Shown: positions 21,757 through 30,730 of the stretch, piece after piece | Layout: each line of letters starts with the position of its first letter | Numbering within the stretch: the stretch's first letter is position 1 | Source of the DNA: a virus | Strand: one strand, 5' to 3' | IMG/VR virus record: IMGVR_UViG_3300025586_000014 | Span: 1 to 41,019 of that record | Length of the DNA: 41,019 nt | Notes under the pieces: generated by a model | What the model saw: the letters and a program-made list of their open reading frames with translations, nothing else | Database searches by the model: none | Told to the model about the DNA's origin: nothing | Translations under genes and position numbers: made by a program

Positions 21757-22263
21757 TTATACCGTTAAATATCCTGCATAAAAAGTTAACATATCTGTTG
21801 CATGTCCATTGACATCAACTGTATCAGCACCGCCATTATTAATTTGCACTTGAATTGTTGATGTATCTGCTGCATCCATATCACATTGAGCATTCCCTTG
21901 AATTGCATATATTCCAGCGGCTGTTTGACAATTCCCATAATCATAATAATTATGATAGAAAGTTCTATTTGATGTAACTATGAAGCTATTACCTGAAGTG
22001 TTTGCGGCTGCAATATCATCTAATTCTAGTTGATAAACAAAATAATACCTTCCTGTCACTGGAGCTGTAAATGTATCTGCTGCAAAATCTGCGTTCTGAT
22101 CAAACACTTCAGTATCAAAATCTACTGTTACTAGTGTCCCATTTCCCGTTTGATCTGCATCAGTTGAGGAATTATAGGCGCAAAAAGCTGGTTGAGCATT
22201 ATTTGCTAATTCTCTATTAGCACCAAGAGTATATGAAGCATTAACATTATTCTGAGTTACCAT
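21757..22263 (-). CDS. C1q-like virion protein, paralog 3
   Basis: 168 residues. MVTQNNVNASYTLGANRELA, then QPAFCAYNSSTDADQTGNGT, FDTEVFDQNADF, FTAPVTGRYYFVYQLELDDI, MDAADTSTIQVQINNGGAD and TFYAGYLTV. The C-terminal Cys found in the other copies is replaced by Val. It follows the 194-residue gene directly. Together with its paralogs it suggests several alternative or hetero-oligomeric adhesin tips. Confidence 0.7.
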   Translation of the reverse strand: MVTQNNVNASYTLGANRELANNAQPAFCAYNSSTDADQTGNGTLVTVDFDTEVFDQNADFAADTFTAPVTGRYYFVYQLELDDIAAANTSGNSFIVTSNRTFYHNYYDYGNCQTAAGIYAIQGNAQCDMDAADTSTIQVQINNGGADTVDVNGHATDMLTFYAGYLTV

Positions 22264-22848
22264 CTAAGCCTCCAAGGATTCAGCTTCTCTTTGTACTCTA
22301 TTCTTATATTCTGGTCTAGCTACTATAAATTCTATTAGCTCGTCTTCATCTGATGGAAATGATGCTACTGTTGGATCTGCTATAAATAGTGTGGTCCATT
22401 CTTTTATCATTCTAGACTTGCATGCTGCTATCTTGTTGTCTAGTAAGTCCACTAGGTAGCCTTCTGGATCTTCCCAATAAGCTACGCAAGCTTCGTGCTC
22501 ATGGTTTTCTATGTTCATGCCATTAGTTAAGATCTTTTCATCTCTTGCTTGTGTTCTTTTAGGCTTCTTAAGTCCTGAACCATTATGCTTTTCAGGCGCA
22601 AAATCAGACATTGCTTTAATTTCCGTTACTAGATCCATGTAATTAGCTGGTATTGATCCTTTAGACATTGCTTTAGATTCCTGAAGCTTACCCATCCATT
22701 TAGCTTTCATTGCCTTAACTGGCTTACCAGTCATATGGAAGTAAGGTCCTTTCATTGCCCACTCTTCTAGCGTTGTATCTAATTCATTTGCTACAGCTAA
22801 TCTATCTGCTCTAGAAAGATAATAGCCTTCTTTTAATAGTTTTTTCAT
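22264..22848 (-). CDS. Unknown protein between fibre and C1q-like genes
   Basis: 194 residues, mostly helical and charged (MKKLLKEGYYLSRADRLAVA..., LTNGMNIENHEHEACVAYWE, DPEGYLVDLLDNKI). No signal peptide, membrane segment or known motif. It lies between the long fibre and the stand-alone C1q-like genes, immediately followed by paralog 3. A fibre chaperone or assembly protein would fit that position, as fibre genes are often followed by one; this is inference only. A GGAGAAAC site precedes ATG 22848. Confidence 0.6.
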   Translation of the reverse strand: MKKLLKEGYYLSRADRLAVANELDTTLEEWAMKGPYFHMTGKPVKAMKAKWMGKLQESKAMSKGSIPANYMDLVTEIKAMSDFAPEKHNGSGLKKPKRTQARDEKILTNGMNIENHEHEACVAYWEDPEGYLVDLLDNKIAACKSRMIKEWTTLFIADPTVASFPSDEDELIEFIVARPEYKNRVQREAESLEA

Positions 22849-22864
22849 TTGTTTCTCCTTTTAT

Positions 22865-25800
22865 TTAACATTCTAGTTTTCCTGAAAAAAAGCTTCCTGT
22901 GCCATCAGCTAGAAAATCTACTGTTTTCGTTGAATTATTTACATTAACTCTAACAAATACAGTATCTGTGGCATCCATATCACATAAACTATCTATGGAA
23001 AATGAGTTAGCGTTCCCTACAGTCCGTGTTACACCAGGATTACATATAAATTGATAGTTTCTATGTGTGGTTACTAATACATAATTAGAAGCCGTGTGAG
23101 CAGCGCCTAAGTCAGTAGCTACATTAGTAGATGACAAGACATATCTACCTGTTACAGGGGCTGTAAATGTATTTGTTCCATCGTAATCTGCGTTCTGATC
23201 GAAAATCTCTGTTGTAAAATTAAGAGTTAGTGCTGTTGAATCTCCTGTGCCATTTAATTGATCTGCTGTATGGGTGGCCAAAAATGCTGGTTGATACGGC
23301 ATCGTTACTTCGCCTGCTGTAGAACATTGCCAGTAATTAATTGCACTAGATGGACTTCCTCCGTGACCTAGAGTAAACTGATTAGCTAAAGCATTCGCTT
23401 GACCAAATACCCAGTCAAAACCATCAATTACTTGTGCCGTAAAATATGGATCGCCTAATCCTCCAGATTGAATAAGGGATCTTACATAACAATGCGAACC
23501 TGCATCATTTGAAGTATTTAAACATGATAAATCTACTGTTCCACCAGATATTGTTGCTCGTGTTACAAATGATTGTTGATATACATCTGACCTTCCTTCA
23601 AAACCTGTCATTTCCCATATAACATTTCCAGCTGAAGGTGTAGCTCCATCTGTAATCTTTAGAGGATCATTAGCAACGCTATTATCAGGACCGAAGGAAT
23701 ATTCGCTTCCCCCAGGTATTTCCCAATGAACAAAAGGATCTCCAGTCGAAGTTGTGCCGCCTACGCTTAGATTGAGCGCTGCGCTTGAGGCAGTAGCCGT
23801 ATTATCCATATTCATTATGTTAGCCTGAACAACTCCTGCGGCTTCTCTGCCTCTACATGTGAGGTCTCCATCTGTTTCTGAAGAGGTGCAAGTGAAGGTT
23901 CCGCCCGCTGTTAGGCTAATGCCATCGGCTGCAACTATATCATCAAACTGTGAGATAACTGTTGCTGTATTTCCGATTAAGAAAGAATTGCTTGTTCCTG
24001 CTGTGTCCGTTACATGTATATGGTTATAGAAGAATCTTGATTTTGAGGCTGTGTCTGCTGACCAAAAACCAAATCCTGCATTATTTGTGGCTGTTACATG
24101 TAATGTATTTCTGAAAAATTCATGGGTTATTCCAGTTCCTCCTAAATATACAAAGCCCGCAACTATTAGGGCATTCGGATCTGTTACAGTCATTTTATTG
24201 TCATTCATTTCGAATACACCAGTTGATGATGTATCTACCCCTACACTAGTAACTAAAGCCGTTCCGCTACAAGAAACATCTAAATCGTTTATCCGTTGTA
24301 GTGTAATTACTCCTCCATCTGCTGTCTTGAAAGCTCCCTTATTAGCTGTTCCGCCTCCGTCTCCAGTATGTGCATATGTAACTTTACCTATCGTAACTTT
24401 AAGTGTTCCTGCTCCCGTTAGACATCCTACTGATGGTTGTGTTACTGCTGCTATGTTAGCGGCGCAAGTCATCTCAAGCTGACATTCTTTAAATGTAGCT
24501 CCGCCTGTTGATCCTTGGACTGTACATAAAGCACTTGTTGCTGCGGTACAACTGATCCCGAAATATTTGTATTGGATTCCTGTGAATGTTGCGAAATCAA
24601 CTACGTTGGCATCTGCTTGAGTGATGATTACGTTAGTGGGTTTTCCTACGGCTATGACTGTTACATTGCTACAAGCATGGGTTACGGTTTCTGTATAGGT
24701 GCCTGGGAAAACTTTGATTGTATCGCCTGCAACTGCTGCTGTTACGGCTGCCTGAATTGTAAGTTTTGCATTGCTTGCTGTTTTACCATTGTTCGTATCA
24801 TTGCCATGTTTTCCAACATAAAGAATATTGTCTAAATCTGTTATTAGTGATGAGACTGTTCCCCAATCTAGATTGTCTGCTCCATCAGTAATTAATATCT
24901 CATTAGCATTTCCATCGGCGATAGGAAATTCATAAGCACTTGCAAAGGTTACTGCTGCTGTCGTTGCATCTACTGTTATAGCTGCTGTGCCTGTGCTTGG
25001 GTGTGATGAATTAGATAGCTTCCAAGGATCTCCTGCTACTTGATTATCAACGCCTGCTGCAAAGAAATGTGAACCTTGAACTTCCCAACTTACAAGAGCG
25101 TCTCCACCTAAAGGTGGTGTAGTTAATCTGAAATCTGCATGAGATGCTGCGTTTACATCCACGTTAACTACTGTTAACATTCTAGGTGTTGCTACTGCTG
25201 TGATATTTGAGAAAGAAAAATCACCATATGATGTAGCTGACCAACTAGGATCTGCAAAAGTTGTTGAGACTAATAATTGTCCTGTTGTTCCCGGATTTAA
25301 AGCTGCTAAAGCTGTTCCTGTTCCTGTCCCAAGAATAAGTCCATGATCTGTTTGCGCTCCAAGCTTAGCTTTTAAGCTTGAAGGATTTATTGCATAATTA
25401 TCTACTAGCGTTCCAGATATCGCTTGTGCATCTGTTGATAAATATATTATACCTTCATTTACTGTCGTTGCATCTTCTCCAGACACAGTTATTAGATTTC
25501 CAGGTCCTTGACCTTTTACATTTATACCTGTTCCGCCAAGTATCTGTAATCCTCCAGTTGCGTTGGGTTCGACCGCTGGTGCACCATCATCAGTTAAGAA
25601 TGTTTCTACTCCTGTTCCGCCTACTAATTGAACAAATCCAGACGTTACTGTAAAATGAGACGAATCAAACGATGCTAACCCTTTAGTTGCAGCAAGTGCT
25701 GTTGCTCCAGATGTTGCATCTATTCCACTAACTGTTAAAGTTCCTCCAGCTCCAGAAGTTTGAATTCCTTCACCACCAAGAACTTCAAGAACATTTCCTA

Positions 25801-25888
25801 TTGCTATCGCTGACCCAGCATCTGTTAAAAAACTTGTTGGAATCTGCGGATTAGCTGCTTCTATATCTATTAATCCTGATTGGCTCAA
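22865..25888 (-). CDS. Long tail fibre with beta-helix and C-terminal C1q-like tip
   Basis: 1007 residues. The N-terminal third is Gly/Thr-rich fibre sequence with GGTGINVKGQGPGNLITVSG-type repeats and an anchor-like start (MSQSGLIDIEAANPQIPTSF). From about residue 355 (NILYVGKHGNDTNNGKTASN) to about 650 it has a pectate-lyase-like right-handed beta-helix pattern (AAVAGDTIKVFPGTYTE). Residues about 865-1007 form a C1q-like tip (QPAFLATHTADQLNGTG... FDQNADY... FTAPVTGRYVL ... GKLEC), paralogous to the three small genes downstream. It would mediate host attachment, and the beta-helix may bind or cut surface polysaccharide; no catalytic residues can be assigned. Confidence 0.75.
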   Translation of the reverse strand: MSQSGLIDIEAANPQIPTSFLTDAGSAIAIGNVLEVLGGEGIQTSGAGGTLTVSGIDATSGATALAATKGLASFDSSHFTVTSGFVQLVGGTGVETFLTDDGAPAVEPNATGGLQILGGTGINVKGQGPGNLITVSGEDATTVNEGIIYLSTDAQAISGTLVDNYAINPSSLKAKLGAQTDHGLILGTGTGTALAALNPGTTGQLLVSTTFADPSWSATSYGDFSFSNITAVATPRMLTVVNVDVNAASHADFRLTTPPLGGDALVSWEVQGSHFFAAGVDNQVAGDPWKLSNSSHPSTGTAAITVDATTAAVTFASAYEFPIADGNANEILITDGADNLDWGTVSSLITDLDNILYVGKHGNDTNNGKTASNAKLTIQAAVTAAVAGDTIKVFPGTYTETVTHACSNVTVIAVGKPTNVIITQADANVVDFATFTGIQYKYFGISCTAATSALCTVQGSTGGATFKECQLEMTCAANIAAVTQPSVGCLTGAGTLKVTIGKVTYAHTGDGGGTANKGAFKTADGGVITLQRINDLDVSCSGTALVTSVGVDTSSTGVFEMNDNKMTVTDPNALIVAGFVYLGGTGITHEFFRNTLHVTATNNAGFGFWSADTASKSRFFYNHIHVTDTAGTSNSFLIGNTATVISQFDDIVAADGISLTAGGTFTCTSSETDGDLTCRGREAAGVVQANIMNMDNTATASSAALNLSVGGTTSTGDPFVHWEIPGGSEYSFGPDNSVANDPLKITDGATPSAGNVIWEMTGFEGRSDVYQQSFVTRATISGGTVDLSCLNTSNDAGSHCYVRSLIQSGGLGDPYFTAQVIDGFDWVFGQANALANQFTLGHGGSPSSAINYWQCSTAGEVTMPYQPAFLATHTADQLNGTGDSTALTLNFTTEIFDQNADYDGTNTFTAPVTGRYVLSSTNVATDLGAAHTASNYVLVTTHRNYQFICNPGVTRTVGNANSFSIDSLCDMDATDTVFVRVNVNNSTKTVDFLADGTGSFFSGKLEC

Positions 25889-25931
25889 AATCTTGCTCCT
25901 TAACGTCTTTTGTTTTAAATGTATTCTTTTC

Positions 25932-26597
25932 TTATAGTTTTGTATATATCCTATCTATCAATGTATACAAATTTTCTATCTTTTTTTCATTAATAAAGAC
26001 TGTTTTCTTCAGAACTTTTATTTCTCTTAATAAACCTTCATTATCTATCTTGTGCATTGATATTTGTTCTTCTAAATCTTTTTTTACTTTTAATGCTTCT
26101 GAAGGTAATGATAAAATCTCTTCTTTCATAATTTTAACAGATTTAATTATTCTATTAGTTAACCTTTGATCTTGGCTATCGCATACCTTTGCTAATACAT
26201 TAATTGCTTTATTATTTAATGTAATATCTTCTTCTAATGAATCAATTCGCTTATCTGACTTTTGTTGGTTTCTATAAACCGTTTCAACAGATTGATCTAT
26301 TGTCTCTATTTCATTATGATTTCTTGTATTTAAGTTAGATTGATCACTTTTTAGCTTTTTAAACTCGTCATATATACTGGAGAAACTTGAATGACAAACA
26401 TCTACCTCTCTTTGAAGACAATCTATTCTATTCTGCATTTTAAGAAGTCTAGAATTAATTAACTTATGCTCAGAGTCTAGTTTTATGTTTAAATTATTTA
26501 CTGCTAAATTAGAAGCGGATATAGCATTATTATGATTCTTTATCTCTTGTTGAACCACTAACCCAAACTCTTCTGCTAAATCACGTTTCTTTAACAT
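25932..26597 (-). CDS. Long coiled-coil protein of the tail-fibre region
   Basis: 221 residues, almost entirely coiled coil with heptad spacing of Leu/Ile (NNLNIKLDSEHKLINSRLLK, ESLEEDI...). It starts MLKKRDLAEEFGLVVQQEIK. No globular domain. The position between small tail genes and the long fibre suggests a structural trimer or a fibre connector. A tail-associated protein is the best guess. Confidence 0.55.
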   Translation of the reverse strand: MLKKRDLAEEFGLVVQQEIKNHNNAISASNLAVNNLNIKLDSEHKLINSRLLKMQNRIDCLQREVDVCHSSFSSIYDEFKKLKSDQSNLNTRNHNEIETIDQSVETVYRNQQKSDKRIDSLEEDITLNNKAINVLAKVCDSQDQRLTNRIIKSVKIMKEEILSLPSEALKVKKDLEEQISMHKIDNEGLLREIKVLKKTVFINEKKIENLYTLIDRIYTKL

Positions 26598-26606
26598 TTT
26601 GCTCCT

Positions 26607-26930
26607 TTAAACTATGCATTCAACATACACATTTCCGCTTACTGGCGCTGTTATTTGTTTTACTGAAAATTGAGTGCCTACTTCCAATACAAATTTATCA
26701 TCTTTCTTATTTATATTTGCTTGCAGATCATATAACCTAAAACTCCCTGCTGCCAAATACATTTCATCTTGTCCTGTATCTGTAGTGAAATATAAATTGC
26801 CTTCTGTATCATTAGAAACACAAAAAGCTCTTACTGGATGGGTTGTAACTGCTCCTACATTTGCATATGCTGCACTTATTCCCGCAAATCCTAATGTCTT
26901 TATTGGCTCAAAAAAAGCTCTTGATGTCAT
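26607..26930 (-). CDS. Small beta-rich virion-type protein
   Basis: 107 residues (MTSRAFFEPIKTLGFAGISA... TAPVSGNVYVECIV). Beta-rich pattern with FYF-like strands (GNLYFTTDTGQDEMYLAAG). It is shaped like small tail- or head-associated proteins that occur next to fibres; I cannot assign a family. AGGAGG upstream gives a strong start. Confidence 0.55.
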   Translation of the reverse strand: MTSRAFFEPIKTLGFAGISAAYANVGAVTTHPVRAFCVSNDTEGNLYFTTDTGQDEMYLAAGSFRLYDLQANINKKDDKFVLEVGTQFSVKQITAPVSGNVYVECIV

Positions 26931-26963
26931 AATTTCCTCCTTATTTATTTTTTTAATTTTAAA

Positions 26964-27209
26964 CTAGCAAGGGCTTCCTTCATGAGGACACTCTTCTTTT
27001 ACTGCTTCTTCTGCTTTTTTTGCATCTTTAGCTCGAACAGCTTCTGTTGCTTCTTGTTCTTGTTTTTGTGCGGCAGAAATTAGTTCAACCGTATGCCCCT
27101 TAGCACTTAAAAGCTCATCATGTAATGTTCCAAGACTCACGTCATTGTCACATATTAAAATGATTTTACCATCTTCTGACATGAATTTTTGAGTTCCTAT
27201 TTGTTTCAT
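26964..27209 (-). CDS. Small acidic protein with C-terminal Cys/His
   Basis: 81 residues from ATG 27209, preceded by AAAGGAG; a longer frame to 27254 lacks a site. It begins MKQIGTQKFMSEDGKIILIC and has a helical Ala/Glu/Lys stretch (QKQEQEATEAVRAKDAKKAE). It ends ECPHEGSPC. No family recognised; placed between fibre genes, so possibly virion-associated. Confidence 0.5.
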   Translation of the reverse strand: MKQIGTQKFMSEDGKIILICDNDVSLGTLHDELLSAKGHTVELISAAQKQEQEATEAVRAKDAKKAEEAVKEECPHEGSPC

Positions 27210-27307
27210 ATTTACTCCTTTAAGATTATCTCTATTTAAAAATATGCCAGGCACTAGAGTTGTGCTTTTCGGAAGCTATCCTAGGCATATATGTTTTTAA
27301 TTACTTA

Positions 27308-29653
27308 CTAGCTTTGACCTATAACGACCCAGCTAAAGCTAGTTACATCCGTCGCTGCGGCTGCTCCTGTTACACCTATTGCATTAAATGTTATTGTAGC
27401 ACCAGCTGCAATAGTATACACAATATGTCCTACTGCTGGAGATCCATTTAAAGCATAACGTGTGCAAACAATTAAATCAGTAGCAGCTATATTTGTATTA
27501 GCTACAACTACTTCTCCAGCTACGAAAGTGCTTTTTCCTGCGAAATCCGTCGCAGCTCCAGTGTTATAACTAAGTTTAGTAGCAACATTTGCTAACGATA
27601 AATCACCATAAACATTAACACCACCAGACCCTGCTTTAAGATCAAGAGTTGCTGTAGTGTTTTCTGTACCTACGGTTATAGCATTTGCTGCCGCACCAGT
27701 TCCAACATTAATAGTTTTGACGCCTGTAGAAGCTGCCACATTTATTGTCTGTATTCCAGTACCACCAAGTATTGTAGCTGCACCAGTGTTATTACCAGTT
27801 CCTCCAAAGTTGATAGTTCCAGAAGTTGTTGTCGGAGCAAATGTATAATCACTTGTTGCTGCACCATCTAAACTAAAGTTTCCTGTACCGCATATTAATG
27901 TAAGAGCTGCTGCTCCTGAAGCTGAACCAATAGTAACTAAGTTAGCTACTGCTCCTGTTGCTATTCCAACAACTTTAGCCGCTGTTGCTCCTCCTGCGAT
28001 ATTAACTGTTGTAGCACCCTCGCCACTTCCGATCTCAACAATGTTAATTCCATCAGAATCGCCTAGAGTCATAGTGCCAGTTTGGCTGGTTCCACCAATT
28101 GCTATAGTGCCTGTTGTAGTACTTGCTCCAAGTGTATAAGTTGAAGCTGCATTACCATCTAAGGTAAAGTTTCCTGTTCCAGCTTTAAGGTCTAATGAAG
28201 AAGCTCCTGTTGCATCACCTATAGTAATTACATCTGCGGAAGCAGCTGCACCGATATTAATTGTTTTAGCACCTGTACCACCACCAGCAATTTCTACTGT
28301 CCTAGCACCTGTTCCAGAAGCAAATTTACATGTTCCTGTATTTACGCCAGTTGAAGAAATCTCATAAGTAGAAGTTGTATCACCTTCTAAAGTGAAGTTT
28401 CCTGTTCCAACTAGTAGATCAAGAGAAGCCGCTCCTGATACAGTACCTATTGTTACTACGTTAGCTACAGCTCCATCCGCTATGTTGACTACATTAGCAG
28501 CTGTTGCTCCACCAGCAATTTCTACTGTTGTAGCGCCTTCCCCAGAACCGATTTGAACAATATTAATACCATCAGAATCGCCTAATGTAATAGTTCCTGT
28601 CTGAGAAGTACCACCTATATCAATTGTACCTGTAGTAGTAGTTGCTCCAACTGTGTATGTAGTAGCTCCTACGCCATCCAGTGCAAAGTTTCCTGTACCT
28701 GTATTTAGAACAATTGCTGTAGCTCCAATAACATTACCAAGAGTAAGTGTATGAGCTATTGCGTTTGTTCCTACGTCTAATGCACCTGTTCCGCAATCTA
28801 CAACAACAGAACAAGCTCCATTAGAGTTTCCTAGAGTAATTGTTCTCTCACCATCTGTACCAAGGTTAATAGCTTGGTCAATATCGTCATTACCAATATT
28901 GATAGCTGCTGCACTTGAATTAAGATCAATTGTTCCTGCTGCATCTACTACGAATTTATCACTAGCATTTGCTGTTATATCTCCAGTAGTTGTTGACGCT
29001 AAAGTAATTCCGCCAGTTCCTGAATTAATTGTTACTGCGGTTGTTGTTGTAATATTCCCAATTGTAATCGCTCGTGCTGCTGCTCCAGTTCCACAATTTA
29101 TAGCTCCTGTTCCTGCGTCAGCTCCTAAGGAAAGAGCTGCTGCACCTGTTACTATTGTTGCGGATGCTCCAAGAGTAGCTAATCCAGTAGTTGATGCAGT
29201 TGTAAATTCTGCTGCTGCTGGTGTTGTACTCCCGATTGCTGGTGGTACTGCAAAAATATCTGCCAATTTTAATGGTGTAATTGCTTTATTATCTAGGGTT
29301 ACAGCTTGAGTTTCTGCTGTTGTTGCAACTTCTAAGATACCTTTCACTGTTTCTGAGGCGTCTGGCGCTCCAGCAATCGCAACTGCAGCAAGTCCTGCTG
29401 GTGTGTTAGCCACTGTGTCTAAGGCACCTGCGGTAGTTTCAGCCACCGTTGCCAGTCTAACAATACCCTTCTGAGTTGTAGTTCCATCTTGAATAAGTGA
29501 CTCTATAGCACTGTCAAGCACGCTAGGATTAATCATTAAATCTGTTCTTTCTCCAGCCGCAGCTTCTGTCGCTGTTGCAAACCTAGCTTCGCCTGTTCTT
29601 TTATCAGTTGCCTTAGGTCCCATGTAGGAATTTGGGCGTTTATATTTTGGCAT
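27308..29653 (-). CDS. Repetitive long tail fibre
   Basis: 781 residues. After an N-terminal segment (MPKYKRPNSYMGPKATDKRT, then AIESLIQDGTTTQKGIVRLA), which is a typical fibre attachment module, most of the protein consists of repeats rich in Thr, Gly, Ala and Ile (TLGDSDGINIVxIGSGEGAT, TVxIAGGATAAxVV). Two long blocks repeat with a period of about 519 bp (173 residues), so internal recombination or copy-number change is likely. The C-terminus (NTNIAATDLIVCTRYALNGS ... FSWVVIGQS) is a globular tip. A strong AGGAGG lies before ATG 29653. Confidence 0.7.
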   Translation of the reverse strand: MPKYKRPNSYMGPKATDKRTGEARFATATEAAAGERTDLMINPSVLDSAIESLIQDGTTTQKGIVRLATVAETTAGALDTVANTPAGLAAVAIAGAPDASETVKGILEVATTAETQAVTLDNKAITPLKLADIFAVPPAIGSTTPAAAEFTTASTTGLATLGASATIVTGAAALSLGADAGTGAINCGTGAAARAITIGNITTTTAVTINSGTGGITLASTTTGDITANASDKFVVDAAGTIDLNSSAAAINIGNDDIDQAINLGTDGERTITLGNSNGACSVVVDCGTGALDVGTNAIAHTLTLGNVIGATAIVLNTGTGNFALDGVGATTYTVGATTTTGTIDIGGTSQTGTITLGDSDGINIVQIGSGEGATTVEIAGGATAANVVNIADGAVANVVTIGTVSGAASLDLLVGTGNFTLEGDTTSTYEISSTGVNTGTCKFASGTGARTVEIAGGGTGAKTINIGAAASADVITIGDATGASSLDLKAGTGNFTLDGNAASTYTLGASTTTGTIAIGGTSQTGTMTLGDSDGINIVEIGSGEGATTVNIAGGATAAKVVGIATGAVANLVTIGSASGAAALTLICGTGNFSLDGAATSDYTFAPTTTSGTINFGGTGNNTGAATILGGTGIQTINVAASTGVKTINVGTGAAANAITVGTENTTATLDLKAGSGGVNVYGDLSLANVATKLSYNTGAATDFAGKSTFVAGEVVVANTNIAATDLIVCTRYALNGSPAVGHIVYTIAAGATITFNAIGVTGAAAATDVTSFSWVVIGQS

Positions 29654-29668
29654 GGTTTCCTCCTATGC

Positions 29669-29697
29669 TTGGTTAACTTTATTTTTAAAGTAACCAA
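29669..29697 (-). other. Leader hairpin before the repetitive fibre gene
   Basis: TTGGTT (29669-29674) with AACCAA (29692-29697) and CTTTA (29677-29681) with TAAAG (29686-29690), one A bulged, loop TTTT. It lies 16 bases upstream of the fibre ATG on the minus strand and could protect or regulate that transcript. No T-run follows, so it is not a simple terminator. Confidence 0.4.
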
Positions 29698-29722
29698 CGT
29701 AAGTATAAATTTAAATATTTAA

Positions 29723-29751
29723 TTGGATAACAATGAAGATTGGTATATACT
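29723..29751 (+). promoter_or_regulatory. Promoter of the moron cassette
   Basis: TTGGAT (29723-29728), 17-bp spacer, TATACT (29746-29751). The expected start falls at about 29758, at or next to ATG 29759, so the first gene may be read from a leaderless transcript. It opposes the surrounding minus-strand late genes. Confidence 0.5.
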
Positions 29752-29758
29752 TACATAC

Positions 29759-29938
29759 ATGACAAAAATGTATAAACGCACTACCATTTGGTTACCTATT
29801 GTTATACACACTCAAGCAAAGATGATGGCTTTATTAACAGACTCATCATTTTCTGACTTGCTACGTATAGCTTTGTTAAAAGAAATTAAATATTTAAAGG
29901 CACAGAATGATAAAAAAAACACTTACAAGATTAAATGA
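29759..29938 (+). CDS. Ribbon-helix-helix-like small regulator
   Basis: 59 residues from ATG 29759 (ATG 29768 is also possible; the TTG at 29723 lies inside the promoter). The core YKRTTIWLPIVIHTQAKMMA, then SFSDLLRIALLKEIKYL, has the strand-helix-helix plan of ribbon-helix-helix proteins (antitoxins and small repressors): a beta strand R-T-T-I-W, then two helices. The end overlaps the start of the next gene by 32 bases. A regulator or antitoxin-like role in the two-gene cassette is plausible. No ordinary Shine-Dalgarno site lies before it. Confidence 0.5.
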   Translation: MTKMYKRTTIWLPIVIHTQAKMMALLTDSSFSDLLRIALLKEIKYLKAQNDKKNTYKIK

Positions 29939-30671
29939 GTTATTCCACGTTGTGAATGATAAGAAAATTATAGGCCCTGCTCCTATGATGACTGGTGATT
30001 GCTCAAGCTTAATAGGTGATTGCTCAGAATTAAGTGGTAATTGCTCAAACTTATGGGGTAATTGCTCAAGCTTAATAGGTGATTGCTCAGAATTAAATGG
30101 TGATTGCTCAGAATTAAGGGGTGATTGCTCAAGCTTATTTGGGAATTGCTCAAACTTATGGGGTAATTGCTCAAGCTTAAGAGGTCATTGCTCAGAATTA
30201 AGGGGTGATTGCTCAAGCCTAAAGGGTGATTGCTCAAGCTTATTTGGGAATTGCTCAAGCTTATTTGGGAATTGCTCAAACTTAATAGGTGATTGCTCAG
30301 AATTAAATGGTGATTGCTCAAGCTTAATAGGTGATTGCTCAAGCTTAAGAGGTCATTGCTCAAGCTTAATAGGTGATTGCTCAAGCTTAATAGGTGATTG
30401 CTCAAGCTTAATAGGTGATTGCTCAAGCTTAAGAGGTCATTGCTCAGAATTAAGTGGTAATTGCTCAAGCCTAAGGGGTGATTGCTCAAACTTAATAGGT
30501 GATTGCTCAAGCTTAAGAGGTCATTGCTCAGAATTAAGTGGTAATTGCTCAAGCTTAAGAGGTCATTGCTCAAGCTTAATAGGTGATCTAGACGAGGCAA
30601 ACATTTCTAATGCCGAGAGACTCAATGGCATTGATATTAAAGACTTAATTAAGGATGAGGACACGATTTAA
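29907..30671 (+). CDS. Cys-heptapeptide repeat protein
   Basis: 254 residues. An N-terminal part of 29 residues (MIKKTLTRLNELFHVVNDKK) is followed by 28 heptads of the type G-[DNH]-C-S-[SEN]-L-x (residues 30-225) and a short acidic tail (NAERLNGIDIKDLIKDEDTI). Every heptad has Cys at position 3 and Leu at position 6, which suggests a regular beta-solenoid with a ladder of 28 Cys and an internal Leu stack. Similar 7-residue 'G.vSgL' repeats occur in other phages, but I know of no function. The frame overlaps the small RHH-like gene. Confidence 0.6.
   Translation: MIKKTLTRLNELFHVVNDKKIIGPAPMMTGDCSSLIGDCSELSGNCSNLWGNCSSLIGDCSELNGDCSELRGDCSSLFGNCSNLWGNCSSLRGHCSELRGDCSSLKGDCSSLFGNCSSLFGNCSNLIGDCSELNGDCSSLIGDCSSLRGHCSSLIGDCSSLIGDCSSLIGDCSSLRGHCSELSGNCSSLRGDCSNLIGDCSSLRGHCSELSGNCSSLRGHCSSLIGDLDEANISNAERLNGIDIKDLIKDEDTI
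29994..30581 (+). repeat. 28 tandem copies of a 21-bp unit
   Basis: Tandem units of 21 bp (for example GGTGATTGCTCAAGCTTAAT, then one more base) from 29994 to 30581 encode the 28 heptapeptides. Variants are only at a few codon positions, and long runs are identical (30361-30440). Copy number is likely to vary by slippage, and short reads could collapse it. The complementary strand is also free of stops over 29983-30600, a by-product of the unit. Confidence 0.9.
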
Positions 30672-30730
30672 CCCCTAAAACATTCCCTCAAAACAACCAC
30701 TTAAACCTCTAAAACTCAACAACATAAAAT
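30666..30730 (+). other. G-free C/A-rich tract after the repeat gene
   Basis: Bases 30666-30730 contain no G on the plus strand, with many C. The 358-bp gap 30672-31029 holds no gene: this tract, a weak AGAAAA/TTTTCT hairpin, the terminator at 30863-30898 and a TGTTATAAC-like motif at 30986 are all I see. A strong strand asymmetry may reflect a single-strand or packaging function, or only chance. Confidence 0.35.

Noticed and set aside
24051-24482. Plus-strand open frames over the fibre genes (24051, 24572, 25378, 27657, 28899)
   Set aside because: Shadows of low-complexity Thr/Ala/Gly-rich fibre genes; no ribosome sites or domains.
29994-30581. CRISPR array
   Set aside because: The 21-bp units are directly adjacent with no unique spacers and encode a regular protein repeat.
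29983-30600. 205-codon open frame on the minus strand opposite the heptapeptide repeats
   Set aside because: The 21-bp unit lacks stop codons on both strands; this frame has no ribosome site or non-repeat domain, while the plus-strand frame has a unique N- and C-terminus, promoter and terminator.
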